64,000 bases of DNA from Siderastrea radians (Eukaryota > Cnidaria > Anthozoa > Scleractinia > Rhizangiidae), in NCBI GenBank assembly GCA_964017195.1, contig OZ024890.1:68625376-68689375 (forward strand), given 5' to 3'. Shown here in pieces: positions 47,140-59,135 of this stretch (position 1 is its first letter; each line of letters starts with the position of its first letter). The notes below the pieces were generated by a model. That model saw only the letters and a list, made by a program, of their open reading frames with translations, searched no databases and was not told where the DNA came from. The position numbers were made by a program, and so were the translations under genes.

Positions 47140-47587
47140 TAGGTAAGAGAGAGGCTTTCACTCAAAAGTTAAATTTCTTATCAATTACAAGGTTCCCCGC
47201 GTTAAAAACAAACAGAACAAGTTTTTTTTCTCGATTTATTAACATAATGCTTTGACATAGTTGACCGATATCCCAACTGAACCTTGACTAAAATGGCTGT
47301 CGTTTGGGCCACGTTATTCTAGTGATCCGAACCTTAGATTAACAGAATTAACGACACTCTAACGATTTGATGTCTTCTATTTATTCATGTGAAGAAACGG
47401 TTTGAAAAATGTATCGCATAGTATCGTCATAAACATGAAGAAAGCACTGGCGCTTTGTGTACACATAGAGCTACATAGGCCGGATGCAAACACTCGAGGC
47501 AAGAGTTTGGAGGAACTCGAAAGTTTATTCCCAATTTTGAGTTCTCCTTAACTCACAGGTACATTTCTACGGAGCAGTTTACACGAG
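47140..47587. other. No feature recognised
   Basis: Intergenic AT-rich sequence between the pentraxin gene and the next minus-strand gene. It may hold the pentraxin 5' exon. Confidence 0.4.
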
Positions 47588-48457
47588 CTATCTCTTTATA
47601 GCAACATCCATAAGCCAGTTATTTATCATTAGTTTCTTGGTTACATCAAGATTCTTGCAAGCATTACACTCGAGCCCATCAGTCAGTTCCAGGTCACCAC
47701 AGCAAACTGATGTCTCGTTACTTCCGAGCCTTCGCGCAAAGATATCAAGAGAACTGAGATACGGTCTTTGCTTTTCCTTGCTGACATTGAGAAAGTGAGT
47801 CTCGGTAGAAACATGATGTGGCGTCAAAGATGGAAGTTCCATATTTGACTTTGCTTGTTTTCTGTTTGTTAACCTTATCATGCCGGAAGAAGAGCCCTCC
47901 TCGGACAAGTTTGCACTACCTCTATCTCTCTTTTCCCTCTCTTGTCCTCTGCAATTTTCTCTCACTTGATTGTATTCGTAGTTTTCTTCTTCTTCTTCTT
48001 CTTCTTCTTCTTCTTCGACACGAACTGTAGTTACTAAATTTTCACTTCCTGGAGAAACGCAGAGCATAGTGAAATCGTTCACAGAGACTGAACCTGTACA
48101 ACGATTTCTACTATCTCCAACCTTAGGTGTGTGATCAGTTTGCAGGCATACTTGTGAAGCTCTCGCCGCATTAAAACGAAAATTTTCTTTGCTTTGGAGG
48201 GACCATTGCGGGCATTCACCTTCTATCTTCCGTCTTCGAAAATTCAGCGCCTTTCCTTGTTCTTTAGGCTTGGAAGTCAATGGTGGACAAGGTTGCTTCT
48301 GAAGTGACGGACGTTGTTCTCCTGCCCCTGCTGAACAAGATGCAATCGGCGCAAATTTCCTGTCTTTTTCAAAGTTAACCGCTCCGGGCTTGTGTAATTC
48401 TGGTAGAAGTTGACATTTTCTGTTAATACAACCTCCACAATCTGCCGTTTTTCCCAT
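47588..48457 (-). CDS. Unrecognised 289-residue protein with poly-Glu tract
   Basis: One open exon. The frame opens further upstream at a GTG, but the first ATG is at 48457 (TGTCATGGG), giving MGKTADCGGCINRKCQLLPE. The N-terminal part has cysteine pairs (CGGC, RKC) followed by basic and proline-rich sequence. A run of 12 Glu encoded by a GAA microsatellite lies mid-protein (about residues 150-162). Then come charged, Ser-rich sequence and CCGDLELTDGLECNACKNLD. The end is KLMINNWLMDVAIKR. No membrane segment. Function unknown; mostly disordered, probably intracellular. The C-terminal Ile-x-x-Trp-Leu resembles the proteins at 12443 and 54097. Confidence 0.6.
   Translation of the reverse strand: MGKTADCGGCINRKCQLLPELHKPGAVNFEKDRKFAPIASCSAGAGEQRPSLQKQPCPPLTSKPKEQGKALNFRRRKIEGECPQWSLQSKENFRFNAARASQVCLQTDHTPKVGDSRNRCTGSVSVNDFTMLCVSPGSENLVTTVRVEEEEEEEEEEENYEYNQVRENCRGQEREKRDRGSANLSEEGSSSGMIRLTNRKQAKSNMELPSLTPHHVSTETHFLNVSKEKQRPYLSSLDIFARRLGSNETSVCCGDLELTDGLECNACKNLDVTKKLMINNWLMDVAIKR
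47985..48016. repeat. (TTC)n / (GAA)n trinucleotide repeat in coding sequence
   Basis: Eleven or so TTC units on the plus strand, read as Glu codons by the minus-strand gene at 47588-48457. Length variation would change the protein but not the frame. Confidence 0.85.
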
Positions 48458-48499
48458 GACAAGGTAAATGTTGAAAAATCGCACTCAGTAATCAATATT

Positions 48500-49372
48500 T
48501 TGCGTTCGACACCACTGTGCTTTTCACTTTGTAGCTTCTTTTTGTCCTTTCAGAAACGACGCGATTTGCCAAGTCTTCCTGTACTTAGGAGGAAAAAGTT
48601 GATTTCTTCTCTGTGATAAAGAGCACGGCCTCTGCCATTGTTCAATTACTGAAACAAAACGCTGGTTCCAGCTGAATGCCAATTAGTTCATTCGGATAAC
48701 GCAATTTAGCGATTTATAGTTCAAAGAACGTTTCAGTGTTCCGCAAATAAAGTTAACAAACATCATAAACATAACAAACAACTAACAGGAAACGCGAACT
48801 TTCAACCGAAACATGACTTTAACCCTGACCTCTCACTTTGATCTGAATTATGTCGTAAAATTCGTCTAATTTGAAGTAACACGAACATAATCACGGTATA
48901 CTAGCTCGAGAGACAAATTTGTTATACTAGAGACTGGCTGTACTTAGATTGTGCCAATGTAATCCGTCGTGAATAAAGAAATCTAAAGTGACGCGATCCC
49001 CCGTTGTCAAAGCGCTTTTCATTGCTTTCAAGCTATGTGCTTTCAAATTCATCGATTTAATGTGTATATAATTATTGGCAGTTGGACGCAACAACTGGTC
49101 GGGTCTTTTAAATTTACGTCAAAGTACATGTGAAAATGTTGGTAAACACTGATTGGCTCCAAAAGATGGCCTTTGATCTAGTTGTGGTCCAATGTTTGTA
49201 GGGAAAAAAGATTAATTGGATGTCTAATTTGCCTTGTCACAGTTATCGCCAATAACCGGTTCTTTTGAGACAAGTTTAAATTATTCGTATTTAATCCTTT
49301 TCTGCTATTAAAGTCGATGAAAAGCGCTCACCATGGAAACAAATAGTGAAAGAAGGATCACCCTTTCTTACA
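48500..49372. other. No supported gene
   Basis: Upstream flank of the 47588-48457 gene and non-coding sequence up to the transposon at 49373. Confidence 0.45.
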
Positions 49373-50742
49373 TAACCTGCGATCAGGCCGAATTTTAGCA
49401 TCGCTCTCATATTCTCTTACGTTGGTCGCTCGCTAAAATAGGGCCTGATACAATCTCTCACAGGAGTTCGTGTCGGCGGCCAAATTTCGGCCGCGGGAAT
49501 CTCGCAATCTGATTGGCCCTTTAACAGTAGAGCTGTCAACGGAAGTAAATTGTCTGCAAGACTCGCTCACAATTTCGATCCGACCACCATCGCCAAGGAA
49601 CAACCAAGGAACAAGTCTGCCGAAGTAAAATGTGTTGCTCTAATAAATTCTCTTTGTTCTAGGAGAATTGTTACCATTTCTTTCTCTCCTGAGAATGGCG
49701 TTCGGTTTGACGCAAGCTGTCTCTCACCTGGAGCAGAGAAGTACAGCAACAGTGAAGTAACTTATGTATTCCGTTTTATCGCATCGTGTCTCGGAATTTT
49801 CATTTGACGGCTTTCAGCTAGTATTGTTAACATGAACAGAGTAGTGGCTGTTTCTGCGTTTTACAAAACAAAACGAACAGCAGACGAACAAGTATCTTTC
49901 GCCAAGAATGATCAACAAGTCAACCGATAATTCGGTAAACTTTATAACGGTAAACTGATGTTTGGCGAGAACCGCAATCAAGTCGCAATAACGATTTTCA
50001 GTTTATATTCATTCATTGTTTTTAAATGTCGTTTTATTGAACTCTGACATTGACATCAAAGGATCTGACTAGTTTTATAATAAATGTTCTTCGTTTTAAA
50101 ATTCGCTGCTGTTTAGAGATAAAATTCGCTGCTAATCTCAAATATTTATCACTTCTGGAACTAAATTAAATTACAAAATACTCCTTTGTTTACAAACGGT
50201 TTTATTTATATCTTTATTCTAGAGAATGAAACTGAAGGTACTTCTCTTATTTGCCCAAGGTTTTTTACGAAGAAAATCGGTGACAAATGCGTGAAGAATA
50301 TTTCCGGATACCACCTGAAATGTCTGAAATGGGAAAGGATTCAAGCATGCAGCATGTTTTGGTACATGACAACCTCGTCGTGTTTTGAATTTCATTCAGT
50401 TTCAGCTCAGACAGAGCAACCATGTACAATACTGGAACCTTCAAGTTAGCAATCGTGTAACTTTGAGTGCTTGTGCCTAAAAGAGATATCGAAGCCTATG
50501 ATTTTCTTATTTTGCCGACGTTTGCGTGGCTTTCTGCGAATTGCCGTTATAGGAAATTTGCATACCGAGGATCGTGCAAGCAGAAGAAATTTTGATTGGC
50601 TGTTTTGTTGAATGTCAATCAATCAAAAAAGTGGGCGGCAGACGTTCCGTAGAAGAATTGTATCAGGCTTTATTTTTCGTTTCGCCCATCCCGCCTGAAT
50701 GTTTCACCGAGCGAAACGTAAATAGAGCCTGATCGCAGGTTA
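49373..50742. mobile_element. ~1.37-kb inverted-repeat DNA transposon, 7-8-bp target duplication
   Basis: Both ends are ATAACCTGCGATCAGGC (the right inverted copy reads GCCTGATCGCAGGTTAT, with one mismatch). About 70 bases inside each end a second inverted pair occurs (GGCCTGATACAAT left, ATTGTATCAGGC right). TTCTTAC directly flanks both sides, and an eighth base (T) matches if one end is shifted, so the duplication is 7 or 8 bp, fitting hAT- or P-like elements. Frames at 49550-49807 and 50186-50449 lie inside but show no transposase motif. Probably non-autonomous. Boundaries are good to about one or two bases. Confidence 0.75.
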
Positions 50743-50749
50743 TTTCTTA

Positions 50750-53700
50750 CAAACAGCACAATATTTTCCAAAAGCCAGACCCTGCGTGAAAATGGCGCCG
50801 ATAAAATTTTCTTTTAGCTGTAACGTATACATTCGAATTAGCCTATCCTCGTTCTTGAGTTTGTTTTCGATAGAACTTTATTATTTTATAATTAAAATTC
50901 GAACGAAGTCAGACAAGTTAATTTGAGCACATATAATCGACTATTTTATCGACGGCCATTTTCGCAAAGGGTCAATGGCATGTAATTATCATATGCATTT
51001 ACTAGTTAGTTCTAACTTTTGATACCCTATTTATTTCTCCTTGCAAAATGAAAAAAAAAAAACGATTTTGTAGTGCAGAAAGAATGGGGATTATGTATTA
51101 ATGTGTAATGGCAACAATTTTATTGAGATGTGAACAAGATCACACCCGGCTATTAAAATTATCTTTTGAAAAACAAGCTGTGCAAACCTACTTTACTCCA
51201 TGCAAGTGATGGTGTGCCATCAGAAAATACAAGAAAGGGAGATCATTACATGTGCAGTGATATTCTTCTACAGCAAAAGATAACAGGCATAAACGATTCG
51301 TTTTAAAACTGTTCTAAAATTTAAACAACAAAATTTAGATATCAACAGCAAAATAGTGAACTGATTTGGACCCCATATGTTCTCCATATTGGAGAATGCA
51401 AGTGCGTTGGTGGGTGCAGGTTAATTTTTTAAATATATTTCATAAGTCGTCGCTTTTTGACGCCATGCGAGTGCCTTTGGGCCTGGACTGTCTACATAGA
51501 TTACATCCGAAAACAACGGGAACTTGCAAAGAGAGTACACCAAGTGAACTCTAAAAATGTGATCGTTTCTGCACTCATTGCGCACGTATGATGGTTGCCT
51601 ACCTTTGATGGTTGCGTACCTGAAAGAGTGATCTTTTTCTAGCTTTTCATGCAAGCGGAAGGATTCTATTACAATTATCGATGCAAACATTTCCCTTTTA
51701 CAAAGGGCATTTTCGTAAACCTCAAATAAGTAATTTGTGACTTATAGGGTGCTCCTTTGTCGGTCGTATTCCTTAGTAATGATAAGTAAGAATAGTCTTG
51801 CGAGTCTGTAGTTCTTGCCGAGGCACGGAATTATACTTTTTTTCCAAGGAAAGTATTTGCTTTGGCCATTCGGTGTATTCCTGATACCGAATTAGTCCAT
51901 TCAGAACGCCACCCTTAGATATAAGCCGGGAACTAATTCCTTTCATATGCCTGGTTCTAATTTTCATTGCTCTTTATTCATCTTTCGAATCAGTCACCTT
52001 CTTCAAACCTTAACTTGCCACTGCCAGCAGTCACGTTATCAAATCTGAAAGCTTAAAAGCTAGACTAACAGTTTATTACAACAACCACTTAGGGTAAGAG
52101 CATTTATATGTTTGAAATTGAAAGTTAAGTGTCGGCGTCGATAATTATCATGACGTTATCCGTCAAGCCTTCTTAAAAGGTTTTTTTCTCCTTTCAATAC
52201 GCTGACAATAAATCACTCGCTGCAAATGGACTTCTTATAGTGCAGTGTTTGTAGCCGTTAGCGTCAAACACGTTTTCGCCTTTTAATGATCTCAGTTCCG
52301 TCAAAAGGCAAATTTCCATATTTTATTTATCATTTTAGAAAAAAGATTTCGTTCTAATGTTGGTTCTAGAGGTAGCTTTTTTTGACAATTTTTTTCTTTG
52401 GAATTTTAGCTAGCTGGACTTTAATCGTTTCCTTGATTGTAAGGACCGTATCTTAATTGACATGTTGACATACTGTTTTCAATGGCCTTTTCACTCTACA
52501 AAACGCGCTTTCAGTGCATCATGGTAGTTGTAGTAACCAAAAGAAAATCTTCCCCCAGAAATACTTCATTTGAAGAAAAGAAACTGTTAGTACAGAGTAT
52601 TCTACTCGCATGATTCCCGGAAGTAGGCGCGTATGGGGCATTTCCTGTCATGCGTACAGAGTATCGCGAGACAGTTTTTTCTCTCTAGGCAGTCCTTCTA
52701 GTGCGGTGCACCACACGGGACATAAGCGCCGGTGGCCTGTCTTATTTGTAGTTGAGATCCGAGATTGGACGAGGTTAGATTGGCCTTCAATCTTCTCATG
52801 CTAGTTAGTGAACAATTTTGAGCTCATTGGGCGAAAAGGAACTACCATAATGTATACGTACTAACGTGTGGTTCACAACACCTGGAGATGTAGGCTGGGT
52901 ACATACAGGAGACGCTACAGTGTAATGGTCACAAAGTAAGGACATAGAAAAACTGGCTGACATTACAGAAATACGTGTAGTTAGTTAAAAAAAGTTTAAT
53001 TTTTAAAATCAATTTAGTTTTACCCAAATATTTTCCGTCCTTTTGCGCTTCTGTCTCCGAATTGTAAGTGTGCAATTGATGAAGGATAATTATATTCACG
53101 TGGAAGCGCTGTATATATAAAATCGTTATCAACATTGAAGTAAAAATCCAATAATTGGTAATCATCGGTTGTCAACGTGCTTCGTATCTTGAGAATTAAA
53201 TAAATAATCCTCGCATCGAGAAAAGTAAATGGAAGAAGAGATTTGATTGACGTTCCGCCTTCCATGTTGTACTGATGCTTGAAAGCATGTGTGACTCGCG
53301 AATCAAGCAGAAAGCGTTTTCTATTTTTCTTCATAATTTAGATTCTCTCAAAAGTTTCCTTTTTTGTGATGGTAGACTGTAGTCTTTATTCGTTACATTT
53401 CACTTTAGTCGACGAAGGATCTGATCTGACATTGAAACAAATAAGAAAAGAGTGTTTATATTACTTTTGACATCGCTGGCTTTATTGCTCCAACTCTTTT
53501 GCTACCAAATCACGAAGTTTAGCAAGTTTGTGAGTGTCCAATAAAATGAAAACCTGCAATACACTTATATATTGGCATGTATTGCGAAGAGATATTTGCT
53601 TATTTGATTATTCAAACAGAGACAAAAGCCTCCTAAGAAATTAAGCAATGCTAGCGTGAAATCTAATGCAAATTTTTGAGTAAACACTAAGAGCAACAAC

Positions 53701-54096
53701 CAAAGAAGAAATAACGAAACAGAAACAGCGGAGTCATTTTTTTCCTTCTTGATTCCACTCAACCAATTTTTCCTTAAAGACGACTGCAGTGCAATTACAA
53801 AATATGAAGACAAAAATGACCGAGTCACTGCGAGAACTTAAAATATCCATAAACTTAAAATTAGGGATTACGAATGCACGCTAACCACCAGAGTCAACCA
53901 GCAAATTGTGATCAGTATGCTTAAAGAGAAAACGTCTCCCTTAAAGATTCCGCGAAATTTCTCGCGACAGTCTGTAAACTTATCTTAACATGATGAGATT
54001 GTAAAATACGAAATTTCCACTAAGTTAAAGACAAACAGCTGCTAGACAGGAGAATTTAAACAATAATTTCTAGCACAGCTTTTTCACAACCTGGTC
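50750..54096. other. Non-coding; one weak hypothetical frame
   Basis: AT-rich with poly-A at 51050. The only frame of any interest is minus-strand 53020-53334, whose internal Met (near 53268) starts MEGGTSIKSLLPFTFLDAR and continues to FGDRSAKGRKIFG. I recognise no domain and see no splice context, so it is noted but not called as a gene. Confidence 0.4.
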
Positions 54097-54747
54097 TCAA
54101 GTCGCTCCACTGTTACATCTCCGCAGCCATTTCTCAATCCTGTTAAAGGTTCTCTGATCAGCGTTGATATTTTCGCTGGAATTAGATCGTGACGAAGCTA
54201 ATACATGACTCAAATTCACTTGAGTCAAATTCCATTGTTTTTCGCTTTCGAGGTCACAATATTGTATATTTTCATCCGAAGCGCTACGCGGCACAATTCC
54301 CGAGCCAGTTTCTGTGTAATCCACCGGACAGTTTAATAAATCCCTGCTTACTGAGATACCTACCGACGCCGACAGATCGCCACAACCGTCCAGTTCAGTG
54401 TAGATTTCTCTGTTATTATCATCAAGAACCATATGGATATAATCCATTGTCTTGTATCGGCGAGCCATATTAGTGATGCGATATCTAGACCAGGCTTTCA
54501 AAAAATCGGGGCAATCGTCATAAAAGATTTCTTCTTCCAGATCACAGGGCAAGCTTCTCCACCTTGGAATCCATACGGAGTGATCGCTACGATGACTCGT
54601 GGTAAGAAATGATATGCAAGAAAATCGATCAGTGGCCAACGAAGTCCGAGACTGAATTTTCTTAACACGGGATTTCGTAGGATAACTTGAAATCTCTGGA
54701 GTAATTATGACCGGAGGAGAAAGAGGTCCCTCGTTTTGTGAATCCAT
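54097..54747 (-). CDS. Unrecognised 216-residue single-exon protein
   Basis: A complete frame from ATG (MDSQNEGPLSPPVIITPEI) to stop. No signal or membrane segment. A more ordered middle (WRSLPCDLEEEIFYDDCPDF, KAWSRYRITNMARRYKTMD, YIHMVLDD) is framed by Ser/Thr-rich parts. It ends FNRIEKWLRRCNSGAT, a short basic amphipathic tail like those of the 12443 and 47588 proteins. A TATA-like sequence lies about 165 bases upstream. An intronless, compact gene with a TATA-like box might be inducible or a retrocopy; no poly-A or target duplication was checked. Function unknown. Confidence 0.7.
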   Translation of the reverse strand: MDSQNEGPLSPPVIITPEISSYPTKSRVKKIQSRTSLATDRFSCISFLTTSHRSDHSVWIPRWRSLPCDLEEEIFYDDCPDFLKAWSRYRITNMARRYKTMDYIHMVLDDNNREIYTELDGCGDLSASVGISVSRDLLNCPVDYTETGSGIVPRSASDENIQYCDLESEKQWNLTQVNLSHVLASSRSNSSENINADQRTFNRIEKWLRRCNSGAT

Positions 54748-54910
54748 AATCAGCGTTCTTTCGACAATCCAAAATTTAAGAAAGGTTTATCTGTAAATAT
54801 TAACTTAACAGTTCGCGAACAGCAGTTCGACGGATGCGTTTGAATCCGGAGTAAATTTGTGAGATTATAGTCTTTCACACCGGGCGATACATAATGTATT
54901 CCAACTGGAT

Positions 54911-54922
54911 ATATTTTTATAA
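54911..54922 (-). promoter_or_regulatory. Possible TATA box of the 54097-54747 gene
   Basis: On the minus strand TTATAAAAATATATCC lies about 165 bases before the ATG. AT-rich background makes chance occurrence likely. Confidence 0.25.
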
Positions 54923-54924
54923 GG

Positions 54925-56136
54925 CACAGTTGCGCACGCTGGTCAAAGTCGTAAAATCGAAAAACATCTAATATCTGTCATATACTGTTTTCTGATTGGT
55001 CGCCTGACAACGCGTTTTTGAGAGCAGATTCCTCATTTTAGTATAATTTGTATGTTTAATTTCATCCCTTTCCCTTTGATTATTATAGACACAAAAGCAA
55101 CCTTATTCTATTTTCATTATTTATTCCAGCGTTTAATTTTCCATTTCGAATGATATGTGGCAATTTCCCCTTGCCATTTTGTAAACAATGCGTCAATGGT
55201 TGACAGTTTGACGCAATGTTTTTAATCACTCGCTTTATAGCCAGCAATAAAAGACTTTGAGCTTATTACCATACATTTCTGACTGTGAACATGAATTATT
55301 TACCATAGTTCAATTTCAAGATGTTTACAAATGGAAAATGGAAAGGAAATCGATCGTGAAGTTATAAACTGATTCATTTCAAGACAGAATTCACCCTGAA
55401 GCCTGAAGCCTGAAGCCTGAAGCCCAAAATGTGCTTTAAAATAGATTTGTTTTACAGGAATAAATTTTATTCATTTTCATTTTATTCAGTTTCCTCTGTT
55501 TTATTCCTAATGGGATTATCCTTCGTGTGTTCGTTATCTTTTGTCGAAATTGTTTTCCTATTCACTGAAGTGGAATTATTTCAAAGAGCTGATTATGATT
55601 TGTTTTTTTTTCCTCGACACCCGTACTAAAACGACGTACGAAATTATAAAACAAAGGATCATTTTTCCATCAACATTACCTAAAAGGAATTAAATGTTTT
55701 TCAAGGCAGCATTTTTACGCTGTTTTTTCTTCTCGGCAGATAGTTTCTTGTCACAACTGATAGCAAACCAGTTTAATAGAGTGGTGTCATACTACTGTGA
55801 GTTTCTAACAATATCACAGAAAATATTTCCAAGAACAAGGAGAACTAATTGAAAAAACCTCCGTTTGTAAAATGCTTACAGAAATATGCTCGCTCTGATT
55901 GGCAAGATCGAGTTCAATTTAATTTCTCTACGCCTCCATAATCCGCGCGTCACGCGCGTGCCTTATCCGAGGGTCATCAATCTCGTACCCAGAGTCCTCA
56001 GGTTTCTTGGTCAGCGGGTAGTCGCCCGTAGAGACGGGGTAATGAATTGTTACGCAGGACTCCTGCGGTAAACGGTTCTATGTTTTGTTACAGTGAACAT
56101 CCCAGGAGCAGCTAATAAATAAATTAATTTTTTTCC
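54925..56136. other. Non-coding, with a short tandem repeat at 55395-55424
   Basis: No gene is supported. CCTGAAG is repeated four times at 55395-55424. A GC-richer patch near 55970-56060 (CTCGTACCCAGAGTCCTC) looks like the end of another dispersed element, but I could not find its partner end. Confidence 0.4.
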
Positions 56137-56141
56137 GTTAC

Positions 56142-56838
56142 CCCCGACGTGGGCAATCGATAAAAATCGATATCAGAAAACCGTTCGATAAATCGATAAC
56201 TATCGATATCAATCACGTAAACATTATCGATTGTATCAATCAATCGATAAAAATCGATACTCACAACTCTTCTGGTAATTAATGTTATCGATGTTATCAA
56301 TTTTGTCGATTTTATCGATGGATGTCAATCGTACTTGTCTTTAATTTCTAACATTGATTTTGTTTTTAAAAGACGTTTAATCGCAGTAAAATGATTGTGG
56401 TGGCTTTGTTCACGAATAAAACTGTATTTTGTATTTCAGTAAATGTGGTTTATTAAGCTGGCAGGATAACTGTGTATCGACCCAAGTATCTGCGAAAGTG
56501 ACATATCGGCTACTTACCTATCTAAGCAACCGCCAAGGAAAACGTTTTGAGTGGAAGCGACGGCAATCTTTTGTTTAACCTGATATTAGAGCTGGTTATA
56601 GAGGTTGTCGTTATTATTAAAGCTCACATATTTCGACACAAAAAATGTTACCGATAGTCCGATACAATCAATAATTTTCAATAAAATCGATAAAAACTGA
56701 TTGAAAATTTGATAATTATCGATTTCTCACAACAAATCCGTTTATCGATTTTTATCGATTTCCGATACAATTAACTAATTTTATCGATTGTTATCGAATG
56801 TTATCGATTATCGATTTTATCGATTGCCCAGGTCGGGC
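56142..56838. mobile_element. 697-bp non-autonomous element packed with ATCGAT motifs
   Basis: The left end CCCCGACGTGGGCAATCG and reversed right end GCCCGACCTGGGCAATCG match at 16 of 18 bases, followed on both sides by ATAAAA. GTTAC flanks both ends, and GTTACCCC is shared if the C run is counted, so the target duplication is 5-8 bp. The two arms (56152-56330 and 56685-56828) contain nine and eight exact ATCGAT hexamers, in contexts such as AATCGATAAAAATCGATA. The ~350-base centre has none. No coding capacity. Clustered subterminal motifs of this kind are typical transposase-binding arrays. Confidence 0.75.
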
Positions 56839-56849
56839 GTTACCCCAGT

Positions 56850-58970
56850 GTCTCCACCCGCTGACCAATTAAAATCACTGATCGTTTTACATGCACCTCC
56901 GCAAATGTTGTCTGTTGCATAATATGCAGTTTATGCAAAAAGATATACATTGGTGAAACAGGGAGGAGATTAGGCGACCGTTTCCCCGAACACCTACGAA
57001 ACGTTAAAGAAGTGACAACTGGGACGCATCCAAACCAGTCGCCCGACATTTCAATCTCCCTATAATCAGAAGCCAACACATGACGATCTGTGGCCTTTCC
57101 CTACACCAAGGTGACACGGAAAGCCGTAAAAATCTAGAACAAAAATTCATTTTTCCTATCGGCACACGGTATCCCCACGGTATCAACGAACGCTTTTCAT
57201 TCAACTAATTTATTCTTGTTTTTCACGTTGCCATGTTCCTACCAATAGCGTAGCTCCACCACTCTCCATATAAATGAAGTGCAACCCACAATTCCTTGAT
57301 TTGCTCTGACGCAGGGCTAACGCTCGAAACGTCAGCTTTCAATCTCTTTACGGCGGCCAATTTACCTTATCAACTCAGTTGATAAATCCAAAACTGTGTA
57401 TGACTGTATGCGATAGTTTAGTAAAACCATGGTTAAACAGCCTCCTTTAGTTCATTGATCGTATTACCACCGTTACCATGGTTATTGTGGCAGCTTGGGG
57501 AATGTTAGTTTTTGTCAGTACGTGGCAGGGGAGTGTTATATGCAGGGGATATTATAGTAGTCTTTTAGGGAATGGGGAATGATTTATGAAAGAAATAAAA
57601 GAGGCATAAAATTTATGTACACACCCTAACCGGTTCACCCTCCGTGAAAGCACTTGGGGTTGTTTGCTTTGCGGACTGTTTTGAAGTCCATCATTAGCAT
57701 GTGTGCTTTTGTGTCCATCTATTGATTACTATAAAATTTTAATTTTAAATCGCCCTCAATTTTTAACATTTTTAAATATTCCAAAATTCAGCAACACGAC
57801 CACCTCTTTTTCTTTTTTACAAATTCTTGCAGATTTATGGAAGCTCGCACTACAAACTTATAAAGGATTACATCGTGACATCGTGAAACGGCTGAATCGT
57901 GGGGAAAACATATCATGATCTAACTGTAATCCTGGCTTTTTACCTTATAAATATTACCTTTATCTCATCATCCAGGTTTAAGTTTCAAGCAATCCAAAAA
58001 TGCGCCATAGTTTTGTAGTGCAAAACCGCCTAAATCCATGACCTCATAATTACAATGTAACAAACTGCAAGGAGGACAACAAACTGCAAGGAGGATTGAT
58101 GAATTTTTGCAAAATGAAGAGGAAATGATACTTTAAGGTGTCTGGTAAAATTACTATTTGCGGTTACAGACAATCAGTCTATCAAACCAGCGTAAGGACA
58201 GATCAACTGGGGTATAAAAAAAATTGTCTCCTATGATAAGTGGGGTGACGACTGGCTGAAATGAAATAGACGAAAAAGCATTCTCAAGTCGATTTACTAC
58301 ACCTAGAAGGTCATGGCTCGACTCTTGTTGGGAAAAGTCAAAAAAATTATTCTGAGTAAATCGATTTGAGAACAATTCTTTGTCTAATCTTTTCTCCGCT
58401 TTGATTTAATTTTTAGAATTCCTTATTTCATAAAAACTGAGATAGAGTCCCTCTTAAAAATACCTCTCCCACTTCCTCTAGCACATGCCTATGTGACGAA
58501 GTCAGTGTCTTGAAATGAAATTTAGTGAAGTGCAGGCTGAAGCAAACAATTTTCAAAGTTGTTTACTGATTGAATGCAAAATGAAAGAGAAAGGACAGGA
58601 TCGAACGGGGACAAAATCACACTGTTGATTAACTTTATTCATTAACAAATCTCTTCTAATAAATTACATCATCATTATCGACAAAGTCACACAAACATAG
58701 TTTTAAGTCTGTAGCCCTTGCTTTGTGGAATTCATTGAAATGTGTTCTAACTTGAGCCAATAAATTGTGTGTCGGGCTCAGTTCATTTTATTCATTAACC
58801 TTCCAACTGAAATTGGTTTGTTCAATCTCAGTGATGGTATTGCTTCTTTATCTAACGAGATGTGCTAAAACATTTCACAGTCCCAGAGACAAACCACGGT
58901 TCATGGCGGATGAAGTGATGACTTTTGAGTGTGATCATTGAAATGAAAATGAATCAACGTCATCTTCGAG
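56850..58970. other. No supported gene
   Basis: Non-coding. A 19-base sequence (ACAAACTGCAAGGAGGA) is duplicated in tandem at about 58058-58098. The short minus-strand frame 58154-58375 has no domain or context. Confidence 0.4.
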
Positions 58971-58974
58971 TGTG

Positions 58975-59135
58975 GTGCTGTTTACTGGGTATTTATTGTG
59001 CTAAGTCTGTAGATGAAGTCTTGCTTCATTTAGTATGCATGATCGATGGTTCAAACTTTTGAGTCGTGTATGGAATCCTTGTCGGAGTCCTTTTGAAGGG
59101 TAACCATTCAAGCAAAAGCTTATTAGCAGCACTTT
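58975..59135 (+). repeat. Dispersed ~105-bp repeat, diverged copy
   Basis: Contains GTGGTGCTGTTTACTGGG, TGGTTCAAACTTTTGAGTC and AACCATTCAAGCAAAAGCTT in the same order as the 43715-44250 units. Confidence 0.5.

Noticed and set aside
49550..50449. Two frames inside the 1.37-kb transposon
   Set aside because: No transposase or zinc-finger motif, and no splice phase linking them.
53020..53334. 104-codon minus-strand frame
   Set aside because: Looks mildly protein-like but has no domain, no neighbour exon and no promoter or splice signal I can defend.
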